NCBI GenBank assembly: GCA_017620315.1
Contig: JAFZQQ010000356.1
Coordinates: 1-17,397, forward strand
Direction of reading: 5' to 3'
DNA from: Oscillospiraceae bacterium
GTDB lineage: Bacteria > Bacillota > Clostridia > Oscillospirales > Oscillospiraceae
DNA: 17,397 nt
Of the stretch, positions 1-6,414 are shown one piece after another. The notes beneath the pieces were generated by a model. The model had not been told where the DNA came from. It ran no database searches and was given only the letters and a program-made list of their open reading frames with translations. The position numbers were made by a program, and so were the translations under genes. Each line of letters begins with the position of its first letter. Positions within the stretch are counted from its first letter, which is position 1.

Positions 1-2
1 GC

Positions 3-434
3 CGTCTTGCCCACGGCAAGAACCCAATGTCTCCGGATCGCGGACATATCCACCACAGACTCATCGACATGGGGCTCAGCCAGAAGCAGGCGGTCGCTGC
101 GCTTTATGCAGTGAGCAGCATCCTTGGACTCTCAGCGGTCGTTCTTGCGACGAGCGGTGCGATGCGGGCAATGATATTCTTTGTCGCTCTTGCTGTTGTC
201 GCCTTCCTTGCCTCGAGAGTCATATTCCCGCGAGAGATAGCGGAAACCAGACAGGCGAAGGTGGCAAACGGCAAGCCGGAGTTCGACGTTCCGCTCGACG
301 ATATGCCGGAGAGCGAAACAACAGCCGACACGGGTCCGGAGCTGCACCCTGCTGTCGACGCAGATATGCATACGCTCGACGAAAGCGCCGGGAACGACGC
401 GGACAGCCCGGAGAGCGAAAACGGCGGGGAGTAA
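3..434 (+). CDS. MraY/WecA/TagO-family polyprenyl-phosphate glycophosphotransferase, C-terminal part
   Basis: The 5' end lies outside the window; the reading frame is open from base 3 and ends with TAA at 434. The visible part begins RLAHGKNPMSPDRGHIHHRL, which carries the HIHHRL motif typical of the last cytoplasmic loop of the WecA/TagO/MraY superfamily. These integral membrane enzymes transfer a sugar-1-phosphate from a UDP-sugar to undecaprenyl phosphate, the first step of teichoic-acid or other wall-glycan synthesis. Two hydrophobic segments follow (about codons 32-54 and 55-72 of the visible part). The last 65 or so residues form a hydrophilic, acidic Asp/Glu/Ser-rich tail, which is longer than I expect for the family. 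The next gene starts 51 bases downstream on the same strand, so the two are probably co-transcribed. The family call is firm; whether it is WecA-, TagO- or MraY-like cannot be told from the fragment. Confidence 0.85.
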   Translation, partial: RLAHGKNPMSPDRGHIHHRLIDMGLSQKQAVAALYAVSSILGLSAVVLATSGAMRAMIFFVALAVVAFLASRVIFPREIAETRQAKVANGKPEFDVPLDDMPESETTADTGPELHPAVDADMHTLDESAGNDADSPESENGGE

Positions 435-485
435 GCGTGCTTGGACTTATGACGGCCTGACACGGCAAAAGGGAGGCAGGGCATA

Positions 486-1247
486 ATGAAAAAACGGAGT
501 TTTTCATTGATCGGCGTTGCTTTTGCGGTGCTGCTGGTTTTTGTCATTGCCTTTTTTATCAGGCTTACGATGTATAAAGTCCCGGAGGTAAAGCTGGCTG
601 AAGGCAGCGGAACAGAAAACAGCTCCGACCCCATACAGGGATCGGAGCAGGAAGCTATACGCAGGATAGAGGTCACGCCAAATACGGTGCAGCTTGTGAT
701 AGAGCGTCTTGAGCGTCCGGCCAGCTACAGCCGCAGCATCGTGATAGAGCGGTACTGGACCGGAGGCAGCGGCGTTACAACAGCGCAGGTGTGCATAGCC
801 AATGGCTGGACAAGAACCGACGTCGGGGCAAGCGGCGAGGAGCAGAGACACAGCATTACCGGAGACGGGAAAAGCTGGATCTGGTACGGCTCCGGCGAGC
901 GCGTGTTTACCGGAAAGGCTGCGCTCAGCGCGGACGAGGAACAGAGCATACCGACTTATGAAGATATTCTCGAGGCCGACAACGAAAGCATCGCCGTAGC
1001 GGACTACAGACTTCTGGAAACGGTGAGCTGCATTTTTGTCGAAACCGTGCCGGACGAGCTTGGCTACGGAGACCGCTGGTGGGTCAGCGCAGAGAGCGGT
1101 CTGCTTGTCGCTGCGGAACGCTTCAAGGGCGATACTGTAGTTTACCGTATGGCGGGCCTGCCATCGGAGACGGAGGAAATAAGCGCGGAGGCGTTCACGC
1201 TTCCGGATGGGACCGTACTATACGATCCTTCCGGTCAGACCGGCTGA
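486..1247 (+). CDS. Membrane-anchored extracytoplasmic protein, possible LolA/RseB-like fold
   Basis: This 253-residue protein starts at ATG 486 behind GGGAGG (471-476). It has a short basic N-terminus (MKKR) and one hydrophobic segment at about residues 7-26 without a convincing cleavage site, so it is probably a single-pass protein with its bulk outside the membrane. The remaining 220 residues are strand-rich, with repeated aromatic and Gly pairs (RYWTGG, KSWIWYGSG, DRWWVSAESGLL). That pattern is reminiscent of the LolA/RseB half-barrel seen in Gram-positive sporulation and surface lipoproteins, but I cannot confirm it by eye. It follows the glycophosphotransferase by 51 bases and probably shares its transcript. 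A strong terminator lies just after its stop codon. Function unknown; a role at the cell envelope is inferred only from the anchor and the neighbour. Confidence 0.8.
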   Translation: MKKRSFSLIGVAFAVLLVFVIAFFIRLTMYKVPEVKLAEGSGTENSSDPIQGSEQEAIRRIEVTPNTVQLVIERLERPASYSRSIVIERYWTGGSGVTTAQVCIANGWTRTDVGASGEEQRHSITGDGKSWIWYGSGERVFTGKAALSADEEQSIPTYEDILEADNESIAVADYRLLETVSCIFVETVPDELGYGDRWWVSAESGLLVAAERFKGDTVVYRMAGLPSETEEISAEAFTLPDGTVLYDPSGQTG

Positions 1248-1256
1248 TTCCGTTTA

Positions 1257-2417
1257 TCAGAGCTGCCTTAAAATGTATTGCTTTACATTTTCAAGGCGGC
1301 TCTTTTTCCACTCTCCGAGCTCGGCTTTCTCCGCAAAGGGAGCTATGATCTTGAGATCCATATGTTCTCCCTCAAAGTAACCGTCAGTCTCGGTACTGAA
1401 TAAATATGAGTTCCATACAGATTCCGGGGCGTTTTTGTATTTTTGGGGCTCGAGATAGATCATTGTTCTTCTGTTCTCAGTCATAAAGGCCTTGGCTGAA
1501 AGAGGAGCGAGCAGCTCGTATTCCTCGGCAGGGATATCGGTAAAGACTGCGGGCAGCGGCGCTGCATCGATGCGCTCGTCACCGCGCACGATCCGAAGAC
1601 CCAATGCCTCAAAATCCATTTTTTCCTCTGTGAAGCAAAGCTTGAGCAGAACGCCGGTATCGGTATACAGGTGCTCGCGCTGATAATTTGTATCGAAAAT
1701 GAAATTGCCGAGTGAGTAGAATATCGCCTTCCCATCAGGGAAGGTTTCGTAGTTTTCCGGAACGTGCGGATGATGGGCAACGACAACGTCGGCCCCCATT
1801 TCGAGAAACTTTAGATAGCGGTCTCTTGTGTAGGGATTGGGAAGGCTGGCAAACTCCTCGCCGCCGTGGGAGACAACGACGCACCAGCGGCATTTCCGTT
1901 TGACCTCTGCGATCCGCTTCTGAATGTACTCCATGTCGTTCCAGCGAAAAATACCCGGCTCGGTTGCTGTGGCGGGGATACATTCGGAAAGATAGGCAAC
2001 GCCGAACATCCCTATTCCTCCGGCCTCGTCAATGCACACGGGCTCGGACGCCTCGACCTCGTTGAGACCGGCACCGAGAGTACGGCAGCCCTTTTCATCA
2101 GCGATCTTTCTGGTGCTGATAAGCCCCTCGACGCCAGCGTCCATAGTGTGATTGTTGCCTATTGCCCAAACGTCCGCGCCGATTCTTTCAAGTACGTGGG
2201 CGACCTCGGGACTCATGCTGTGAAAGAATACGCCGTGGCTTCCGTTGTCCTCGGCGTCGATAAGTGCGCCTTCGACATTTGCGACCACATGGTCGGCACT
2301 GTGAAAAAAGTCAAGTATAGATTCGGAGAGAAGGTTTTCATCCCTCCAACGCCCGTCCATATAGCGGTCAAACCCTATGTCGCCTGTAAAGACTATAGAG
2401 GTCCTGCTGCGCTTCAT
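1257..2417 (-). CDS. CapA-family (PGA_cap) metallophosphatase-fold protein
   Basis: This 386-residue protein has the full set of motifs of the CapA/PgsA family, a calcineurin-like phosphoesterase fold: FTGDIGFDR (10-18), ANVEGAL (46-52), GNNHTMDAG (87-95), SHGGEE (183-188), AHHPHVPE (214-221) and FYSLGNFIFD (233-242). Family members are linked to poly-gamma-glutamate capsule synthesis or export, but most single-copy homologues such as this have no proven substrate and no pgsB/pgsC neighbours are visible here. There is no signal peptide or membrane segment, so it appears cytoplasmic, unlike membrane-anchored capsule CapA. ATG 2417 follows AGGGGGAAAGG at 2420-2430. The last codons double as the terminator of the convergent upstream unit. 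A hairpin precedes the ribosome binding site, and I see no clear promoter of its own. Confidence 0.85.
   Translation of the reverse strand: MKRSRTSIVFTGDIGFDRYMDGRWRDENLLSESILDFFHSADHVVANVEGALIDAEDNGSHGVFFHSMSPEVAHVLERIGADVWAIGNNHTMDAGVEGLISTRKIADEKGCRTLGAGLNEVEASEPVCIDEAGGIGMFGVAYLSECIPATATEPGIFRWNDMEYIQKRIAEVKRKCRWCVVVSHGGEEFASLPNPYTRDRYLKFLEMGADVVVAHHPHVPENYETFPDGKAIFYSLGNFIFDTNYQREHLYTDTGVLLKLCFTEEKMDFEALGLRIVRGDERIDAAPLPAVFTDIPAEEYELLAPLSAKAFMTENRRTMIYLEPQKYKNAPESVWNSYLFSTETDGYFEGEHMDLKIIAPFAEKAELGEWKKSRLENVKQYILRQL
1259..1307 (+). terminator. Rho-independent terminator inside the 3' end of the convergent capA-like gene
   Basis: The arms 1259-1277 and 1284-1303 pair almost completely, with one G-U pair and one bulged base, around a 6-base loop. 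TTTTT follows at 1303-1307. The T-run is on the + strand only, so it ends the 3-1247 unit. It begins 12 bases after that unit's stop codon. The same bases encode the last codons of the minus-strand capA-like gene (stop at 1257-1259). Confidence 0.85.
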
Positions 2418-2433
2418 TACCTTTCCCCCTTAT

Positions 2434-2474
2434 AAAACACTATGCAAGTGATCATGTCACCTGCATAGTGTTTT
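2434..2474 (-). terminator. Hairpin between the DUF819 gene and the capA-like gene
   Basis: The 13-base arms AAAACACTATGCA (2434-2446) and TGCATAGTGTTTT (2462-2474) are perfectly complementary. An inner GTGA/TCAC stem (2448-2451, 2457-2460) adds to them. On the minus strand it lies 43 bases after the DUF819 stop and ends in TTTT, as expected of a terminator; a T-run on the + side would also let it work in that direction. Its edge is only 4 bases from the capA-like ribosome binding site, so an effect on translation is possible. Confidence 0.6.
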
Positions 2475-2517
2475 TCGTTTGATCCAATGTGGATATATGC
2501 TGATTACAGCAATTCGT

Positions 2518-3690
2518 TTACGCCAGCGACTTCATCAGATTGGCGCAAACCACGGCGAGCGGAGTGCCTACAACGTAACCCATAAGCGCCATCAGGATAC
2601 CGACAGGCACCAGAGCGCCGGAATAGGAGCCGGCAAGCACAGGCGCGGAGGCGGTGCCGCCGATATTCGCGAGGGAGGCGACGCCGGCCGTAAAGAGATC
2701 GAGCTTGAGCAGCTTGCAGATAAGGAGCATCAAACCAGCGTGGATGAACAGAACGATGAAGCCTGTGAGGATCCAGGCGGGCGCGTCGCCAAGCTCAAGC
2801 AGGCTTGCACGGGAAGCGAGCAGACCAATGACGGAATAAAGCAGGAGGTTCGAGACCTCCGCGGAGCCTGCGACCTTGCCGAGAGGGGTAACGGCGGCGA
2901 TAAGCGCGACGGCAGTGACAAAAAGAACGGTCCAGGTAGCCTTGTCAGAGAAGCTCGTCCAACTGTAGAGCTTCGCGCCGACGTTGGTAGCAATAGCGCT
3001 GACGAGGAACGAGCAGCCGATGAGAAGAATAAGGCTCTGGAAGTTAACGGGCTTTGAGTTGGACTTTGCCTCTTCCTCCAGCTTCACCGATACCTCGTCG
3101 AGCTTGGTGGTGTCAGCCTTTGTCCACTTGTTGAATTTGGGGGCGAGCTGTATGGCCCAAAGCAGGAACATGACCCACAGAGAATAGTCGATGGAGTCAA
3201 TGACCAGCGCGTAGCCCATATCTGCCTCGCTGATGTTGAGGGCGGCCTGAACCGCGACCATGTTTCCGCTTCCGCCGATCCACGAGCCGCAGAGCGCGCC
3301 GAGACCCATCCAGGCGTCGCTTCCGATGACGCCCTTCATAAGAACGAACGCAACAACAAAGCCGATGATGATCGTCAGCGTCGCAGAGAAGAAGCCCAAA
3401 AGCATCTTCGGTCCGAGACGAAGCACCTTGCGGATATCACAGCGAAGGAGCATTGCGAAGATCATCGCATAGGTCAGGTTATTCTTCAGCGCACTGTATG
3501 CAGCCTTGGTCTCGCCGAGGTCCCAGACCTTGAGCGTGCACAGAAGCATAGCGACGAGATAGCAGAGAACAACTGCAGGGATGACCTTGAAGAATTTCTG
3601 CAGCCCGCCCTTTGCGCTTTTTTCCAGTGTGACGAGCACACCGGCCATGAAAAGCAGGACAGCCACATAGGTAAAGCCATTGGTGATCAT
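2518..3690 (-). CDS. DUF819 family integral membrane protein
   Basis: The 390-residue protein is almost entirely hydrophobic helices (about 10 to 11). A charged cytoplasmic loop (about 190-215, rich in K/E/D) splits it into two halves. Each half has a Gly/Ser/Ala-rich break of the kind found in secondary transporters: GALCGSWIGGSGNMVAVQ in the first and ANIGGTASAPVLAGSYSG in the second. This matches DUF819 (YjcL-like), a predicted permease family with no assigned substrate. ATG 3690 is chosen because AAGGAGG lies 7 bases upstream on the minus strand; an in-frame extension to 3756 would add 22 hydrophilic residues and lacks a ribosome binding site. A near-consensus promoter (3794-3822) and a palindrome near the likely transcription start give it its own control. 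Transport is inferred from architecture only. Confidence 0.88.
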   Translation of the reverse strand: MITNGFTYVAVLLFMAGVLVTLEKSAKGGLQKFFKVIPAVVLCYLVAMLLCTLKVWDLGETKAAYSALKNNLTYAMIFAMLLRCDIRKVLRLGPKMLLGFFSATLTIIIGFVVAFVLMKGVIGSDAWMGLGALCGSWIGGSGNMVAVQAALNISEADMGYALVIDSIDYSLWVMFLLWAIQLAPKFNKWTKADTTKLDEVSVKLEEEAKSNSKPVNFQSLILLIGCSFLVSAIATNVGAKLYSWTSFSDKATWTVLFVTAVALIAAVTPLGKVAGSAEVSNLLLYSVIGLLASRASLLELGDAPAWILTGFIVLFIHAGLMLLICKLLKLDLFTAGVASLANIGGTASAPVLAGSYSGALVPVGILMALMGYVVGTPLAVVCANLMKSLA

Positions 3691-3725
3691 TTGATAGCCT
3701 CCTTGATTCGGTTGTTTTGATCTAT

Positions 3726-3757
3726 CGACACGCCCCGCATCGGGGGAATGCGACACG
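3726..3757 (-). repeat. Leader hairpin flanked by CGACACG direct repeats
   Basis: In the DUF819 leader, CCCCGCATCGGGG (3733-3745) can form a short GC-rich stem. It is bracketed by two copies of CGACACG (3726-3732 and 3751-3757). It may affect mRNA stability or be a protein site; nothing matches a riboswitch I know. Confidence 0.35.
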
Positions 3758-3765
3758 AAAATAAT

Positions 3766-3782
3766 GTGAACAAATTGTTAAC
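3766..3782. promoter_or_regulatory. Candidate operator palindrome at the DUF819 transcription start
   Basis: GTGAACAAATTGTTAAC is an odd-length palindrome; 14 of the 16 bases flanking the central A match their partners. It would cover about +5 to +21 of the DUF819 transcript, a usual place for a repressor roadblock. The regulator is unknown and none is encoded next to it. Confidence 0.45.
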
Positions 3783-3793
3783 TGACGGTGATT

Positions 3794-3822
3794 AGTATAG
3801 CAAAGCCGACTGCTGTTGTCAA
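3794..3822 (-). promoter_or_regulatory. Sigma-A type promoter of the DUF819 gene
   Basis: On the minus strand TTGACA (3822-3817), a 17-base spacer and TATACT (3799-3794) form a near-perfect vegetative promoter. The expected start near 3787 gives a leader of about 97 bases before ATG 3690. Confidence 0.82.
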
Positions 3823-3873
3823 TATATGCAAAATGCTGGTCATCAACGACAAATACGCGCGTAAACCCGGATT

Positions 3874-4641
3874 TTACCGTGCCTCGGGCAGACAGTGCAT
3901 CTGCGTTCGACCAAGCACGCGAAAGCCCTCGGCGCCGAGAGAGAAACAGCGAAGACCGAAATCGACAGAGCGAAGATTGAGATACAACTTGAGCGAGGCG
4001 TAAGCCTCGGAATCCTCGGGAAACTGGGATTGATGGCAGAGTACAGCGTCAAGCTGGCGGCTGAAAAAGGACGAGGTCTTTATAAAACGGTTTGGCTTTG
4101 CGGTCATATAGAAGGCAAGCGCCTCGACCGGAGAGCTTTTTGCGCCATAGCGCTCCATTATTTCGGCAAACGGGGCAAAAAAGGCAAGCGACCGCGCAGC
4201 CTCACCGACCGCCAGATGATCCGCGTGGCATTCGGAGGAAACAAAGGGATCGGGCGCGAAAACAACGTCGGGCTTTGCATCGCCTATTATTGCGGCCATG
4301 CGCTCGACAAGCTCCTCGCGACTGTAAAGCCCGCCGTCGGAGAGTCCGAGAAAGCGAACGTCGGTTACTCCGAGCATTGCGGCGCCTTCGATGCTTTCCT
4401 TTTTCCGAAGCGCAATAAGGTCTTCGGGAACAGTACCGGCCGGCGCATTTTCCAGACCGTAGCGTCCGTCGGTGCAGATAAGAAAAGTGACCTCCTTGCC
4501 CTCAGAGCATAGGCGAGCCGCAGTCGCTCCCGCGCCGATCTCAATGTCATCGGGATGCGGACCGACGAACAGATAGCGCCGAAACCTCATCAGCCTCGGC
4601 GGGGGGGCGGCTAAGCACAGGATTGCTGAAGTAATGCCCAC
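3874..4641 (-). CDS. PIG-L/LmbE-family zinc-dependent deacetylase
   Basis: This 255-residue protein shows the PIG-L/LmbE signature: PHPDDIEIGAGA at about 28-39 and a second metal motif HADH at 139-142. Members use one zinc ion to remove N-acetyl groups from GlcNAc-type substrates (MshB, BshB, PIG-L); the substrate here is unknown. The start is taken as GTG 4641, because GGAGGT (4654-4649, minus strand) lies 7 bases before it. The upstream in-frame ATG at 4656 overlaps that same GGAGG and has no site of its own, so it is less likely. The segment between the start and the HPDD motif (ILCLAAPPPRLMRFRRYLF) is longer than in minimal family members. A separate promoter (4743-4771) drives it. No bacillithiol or mycothiol genes adjoin it, so a thiol role is not supported. 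Confidence 0.87.
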   Translation of the reverse strand: MGITSAILCLAAPPPRLMRFRRYLFVGPHPDDIEIGAGATAARLCSEGKEVTFLICTDGRYGLENAPAGTVPEDLIALRKKESIEGAAMLGVTDVRFLGLSDGGLYSREELVERMAAIIGDAKPDVVFAPDPFVSSECHADHLAVGEAARSLAFFAPFAEIMERYGAKSSPVEALAFYMTAKPNRFIKTSSFFSRQLDAVLCHQSQFPEDSEAYASLKLYLNLRSVDFGLRCFSLGAEGFRVLGRTQMHCLPEAR

Positions 4642-4742
4642 AACTGATACCTCCATAGACAAACGTCGTCGAATTTACCTGCGATAACGCCGGGGGGCGG
4701 ACGGTTCTTGAAAAATGCTTGCAGAACCTATATACGATGCTA

Positions 4743-4771
4743 ATGATAGCATATCGATAAAAAAGTGTAAA
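4743..4771 (-). promoter_or_regulatory. Sigma-A type promoter of the PIG-L gene
   Basis: On the minus strand TTTACA (4771-4766), a 17-base spacer and TATCAT (4748-4743). The start near 4736 gives a leader of about 95 bases. It is back-to-back with the promoter of the gene at 4879. Confidence 0.72.
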
Positions 4772-4806
4772 CATCTTTGACACTTTGACTTGATAATGAA
4801 AAAAGC

Positions 4807-4835
4807 TTGTTTATTCTCTGAAATTGATTTATAAT
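4807..4835 (+). promoter_or_regulatory. Promoter of the TlpA-like lipoprotein gene
   Basis: TTGTTT (4807-4812), a 17-base spacer and a consensus TATAAT (4830-4835). The start would be near 4842, about 37 bases before ATG 4879. The -35 element is weak; the -10 is perfect. Confidence 0.65.
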
Positions 4836-4878
4836 AACAAGGACAATATTAAAGCAGGCTTTATGCCAGGAGGTTACT

Positions 4879-6270
4879 ATGAGAAAGAAATTATCGATGG
4901 TGCTTGCCGCTGTTATGCTCGTTTCGGCGCTTACCGGATGCGGAGCAAAGAAAACCGAGCCGTCCGCGGTGGATGAACCGACGCCCGCTGCCGGGGAAAC
5001 GTCAAGTGCGCCTGCAGTCTCAGAGCCCGAGCCGGCTCAGAGCGGAGATACGGAGGAATATGTTTTTGATGATGCAGGGATAACCGTCTATCTGCCCGCG
5101 GAATTCAACAATACAAAGGGCATGATTTTTGACGAGGGGAGCGGAGAGCTTTCGCCCGGCTCGGGAGTATATTATGCCATGATAACTTATCTCGGTATAA
5201 CCGAAGAGTATTATAATGAGCTTGTTGCGATGGATGAGATACCCGAGGAAGAGCTCAACGACGTCTACAGCAAGTGGATGGATATGATAACTGTTGTCGC
5301 GGTGAATGGGGGACGAGGCTTTGAAGCTGCGGTCGAAGCTTCGGACGGCGAATTCGAAGCAAAGAACGCTTCTCTTATCAATAATAACGGCGATATTTCC
5401 TATTACAGCTATTATTCCGCTGAGGATAACGACACGAGCGCTCTTGATCCGGAGTTCCTTGAAGAGTATAACAAGCTTCTCGGAATGGTACAGTCTGCGC
5501 TTCAAGGATCGGATTTCTATGAGCCTGTGGATCATTACGCTGGTCTTATTGGAACCGATTTCACATTTGAGACTACAGACCTCGACGGGAATCCCGTTAA
5601 CAGCGAGGATATTTTCAATCAGCACGACTTGACAATGGTCAACATCTGGGCTACCTGGTGCGGTCCGTGCATCCGTGAGCTTCCGGAGCTTGCCGAGCTT
5701 AACAGAGATATCGCGGATATAAACTGTGCCGTTATCGGCATACTGCACGACAGTGACACCGAAGATACCATAGCAGAGGGTAAAAGGCTCATGGCTGAAA
5801 ACGGCGTGGATTATCTTGTCGTCAAATGCCCGGAAAACCTTGAAGAGCTTATAGATCTTGCCGCATTCCCGACGTCTGTATTTGTCGATCGCAGAGGCGT
5901 TGTTGCCGGCTCACCTTATATCGGCGCCCCCGGCGGAAATGTAGTGCAGACGTACAGGGCCTATATTGAACGTCTGCTCTTCGGGGATACAGCTAGTGCT
6001 GCCAATCCCTCCGCTGCCGATAACGCATATCAGGTATGCGTGGTGGATACAGAAGGCAGTCCTGTAGAGGGCGTTACTGTTCAGTTCTGTTCCGATTCGC
6101 AGTGCATAACCGGGAAGACCGGAGCGGATGGCATCGCTGTATTTGACCAACCGGAGGGCAGCTATACCGTGCATATCCTAAAGGCGCCGACCGGCTTTGC
6201 CGCTGATGACACAGAGTATCAGGCGCCCGAGACCTACGGCAGGGTCACGATAACCTTGAAGCGCGGCTGA
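4879..6270 (+). CDS. TlpA/ResA-like thioredoxin-domain lipoprotein with C-terminal beta-sandwich domain
   Basis: The 463-residue protein starts at ATG 4879 behind CAGGAGG. A lipoprotein signal ends at LTGC, so Cys21 would be lipidated and the protein tethered outside the membrane. A Pro/Glu/Ser/Thr linker (about 22-55) leads to an acidic, Tyr-rich region of unknown fold (56-215). A TlpA/ResA-type thioredoxin domain follows (about 228-370), with the active site WATWCGPC (W260, C261, C264) and the cis-Pro region AAFPTSVFVD. The last 80 or so residues (YQVCVVDTEGSPVEGVTVQF through GSYTVHILKAPTGF) look like a prealbumin/SpaA-like Ig-type domain. Such proteins reduce extracytoplasmic disulfides, commonly during cytochrome maturation or protein repair. 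No ccdA or cytochrome gene adjoins it, so the client is unknown. It has its own promoter, and another exported protein follows. Confidence 0.88.
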   Translation: MRKKLSMVLAAVMLVSALTGCGAKKTEPSAVDEPTPAAGETSSAPAVSEPEPAQSGDTEEYVFDDAGITVYLPAEFNNTKGMIFDEGSGELSPGSGVYYAMITYLGITEEYYNELVAMDEIPEEELNDVYSKWMDMITVVAVNGGRGFEAAVEASDGEFEAKNASLINNNGDISYYSYYSAEDNDTSALDPEFLEEYNKLLGMVQSALQGSDFYEPVDHYAGLIGTDFTFETTDLDGNPVNSEDIFNQHDLTMVNIWATWCGPCIRELPELAELNRDIADINCAVIGILHDSDTEDTIAEGKRLMAENGVDYLVVKCPENLEELIDLAAFPTSVFVDRRGVVAGSPYIGAPGGNVVQTYRAYIERLLFGDTASAANPSAADNAYQVCVVDTEGSPVEGVTVQFCSDSQCITGKTGADGIAVFDQPEGSYTVHILKAPTGFAADDTEYQAPETYGRVTITLKRG

Positions 6271-6318
6271 AGCTGCTAAGATGCCATAGAATAAAGAACT
6301 TATCTGTTTCGGTTGCTA

Positions 6319-6350
6319 AGGCTTCAGGGAAAAGCTGCGTGAGGAAGCCT
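6319..6350 (+). repeat. Imperfect inverted repeat in the 6271-6414 gap
   Basis: AGGCTTC (6319-6325) and GAAGCCT (6344-6350) can form a 7-base stem with a long loop. There is no T-run after it, so it is not a convincing terminator. I see no clear promoter in this 144-base gap, and the flanking genes may share a transcript. Confidence 0.3.
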
Positions 6351-6414
6351 CAGGTTTAGCTTTATGACTATATCCACGATATTTGACGTTTTCAATTGGA
6401 GGGAAAAAGCATAT

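Noticed and set aside
2479..3057. Plus-strand open frame (192 codons) opposite the DUF819 gene
   Set aside because: It is low-complexity, Gly/Lys/Asp/Glu-rich and lacks a start signal; the opposite strand is a clear membrane protein.
3766..3782. Fnr/CRP-type site at the DUF819 start
   Set aside because: The half-sites GTGAACAA/TTGTTAAC do not match TGTGA or TTGAT consensus closely enough to name a regulator.
6319..6350. Hairpin after the lipoprotein gene as a terminator
   Set aside because: The stem is only 7 bases with an 18-base loop and no T-run; kept only as a weak repeat.
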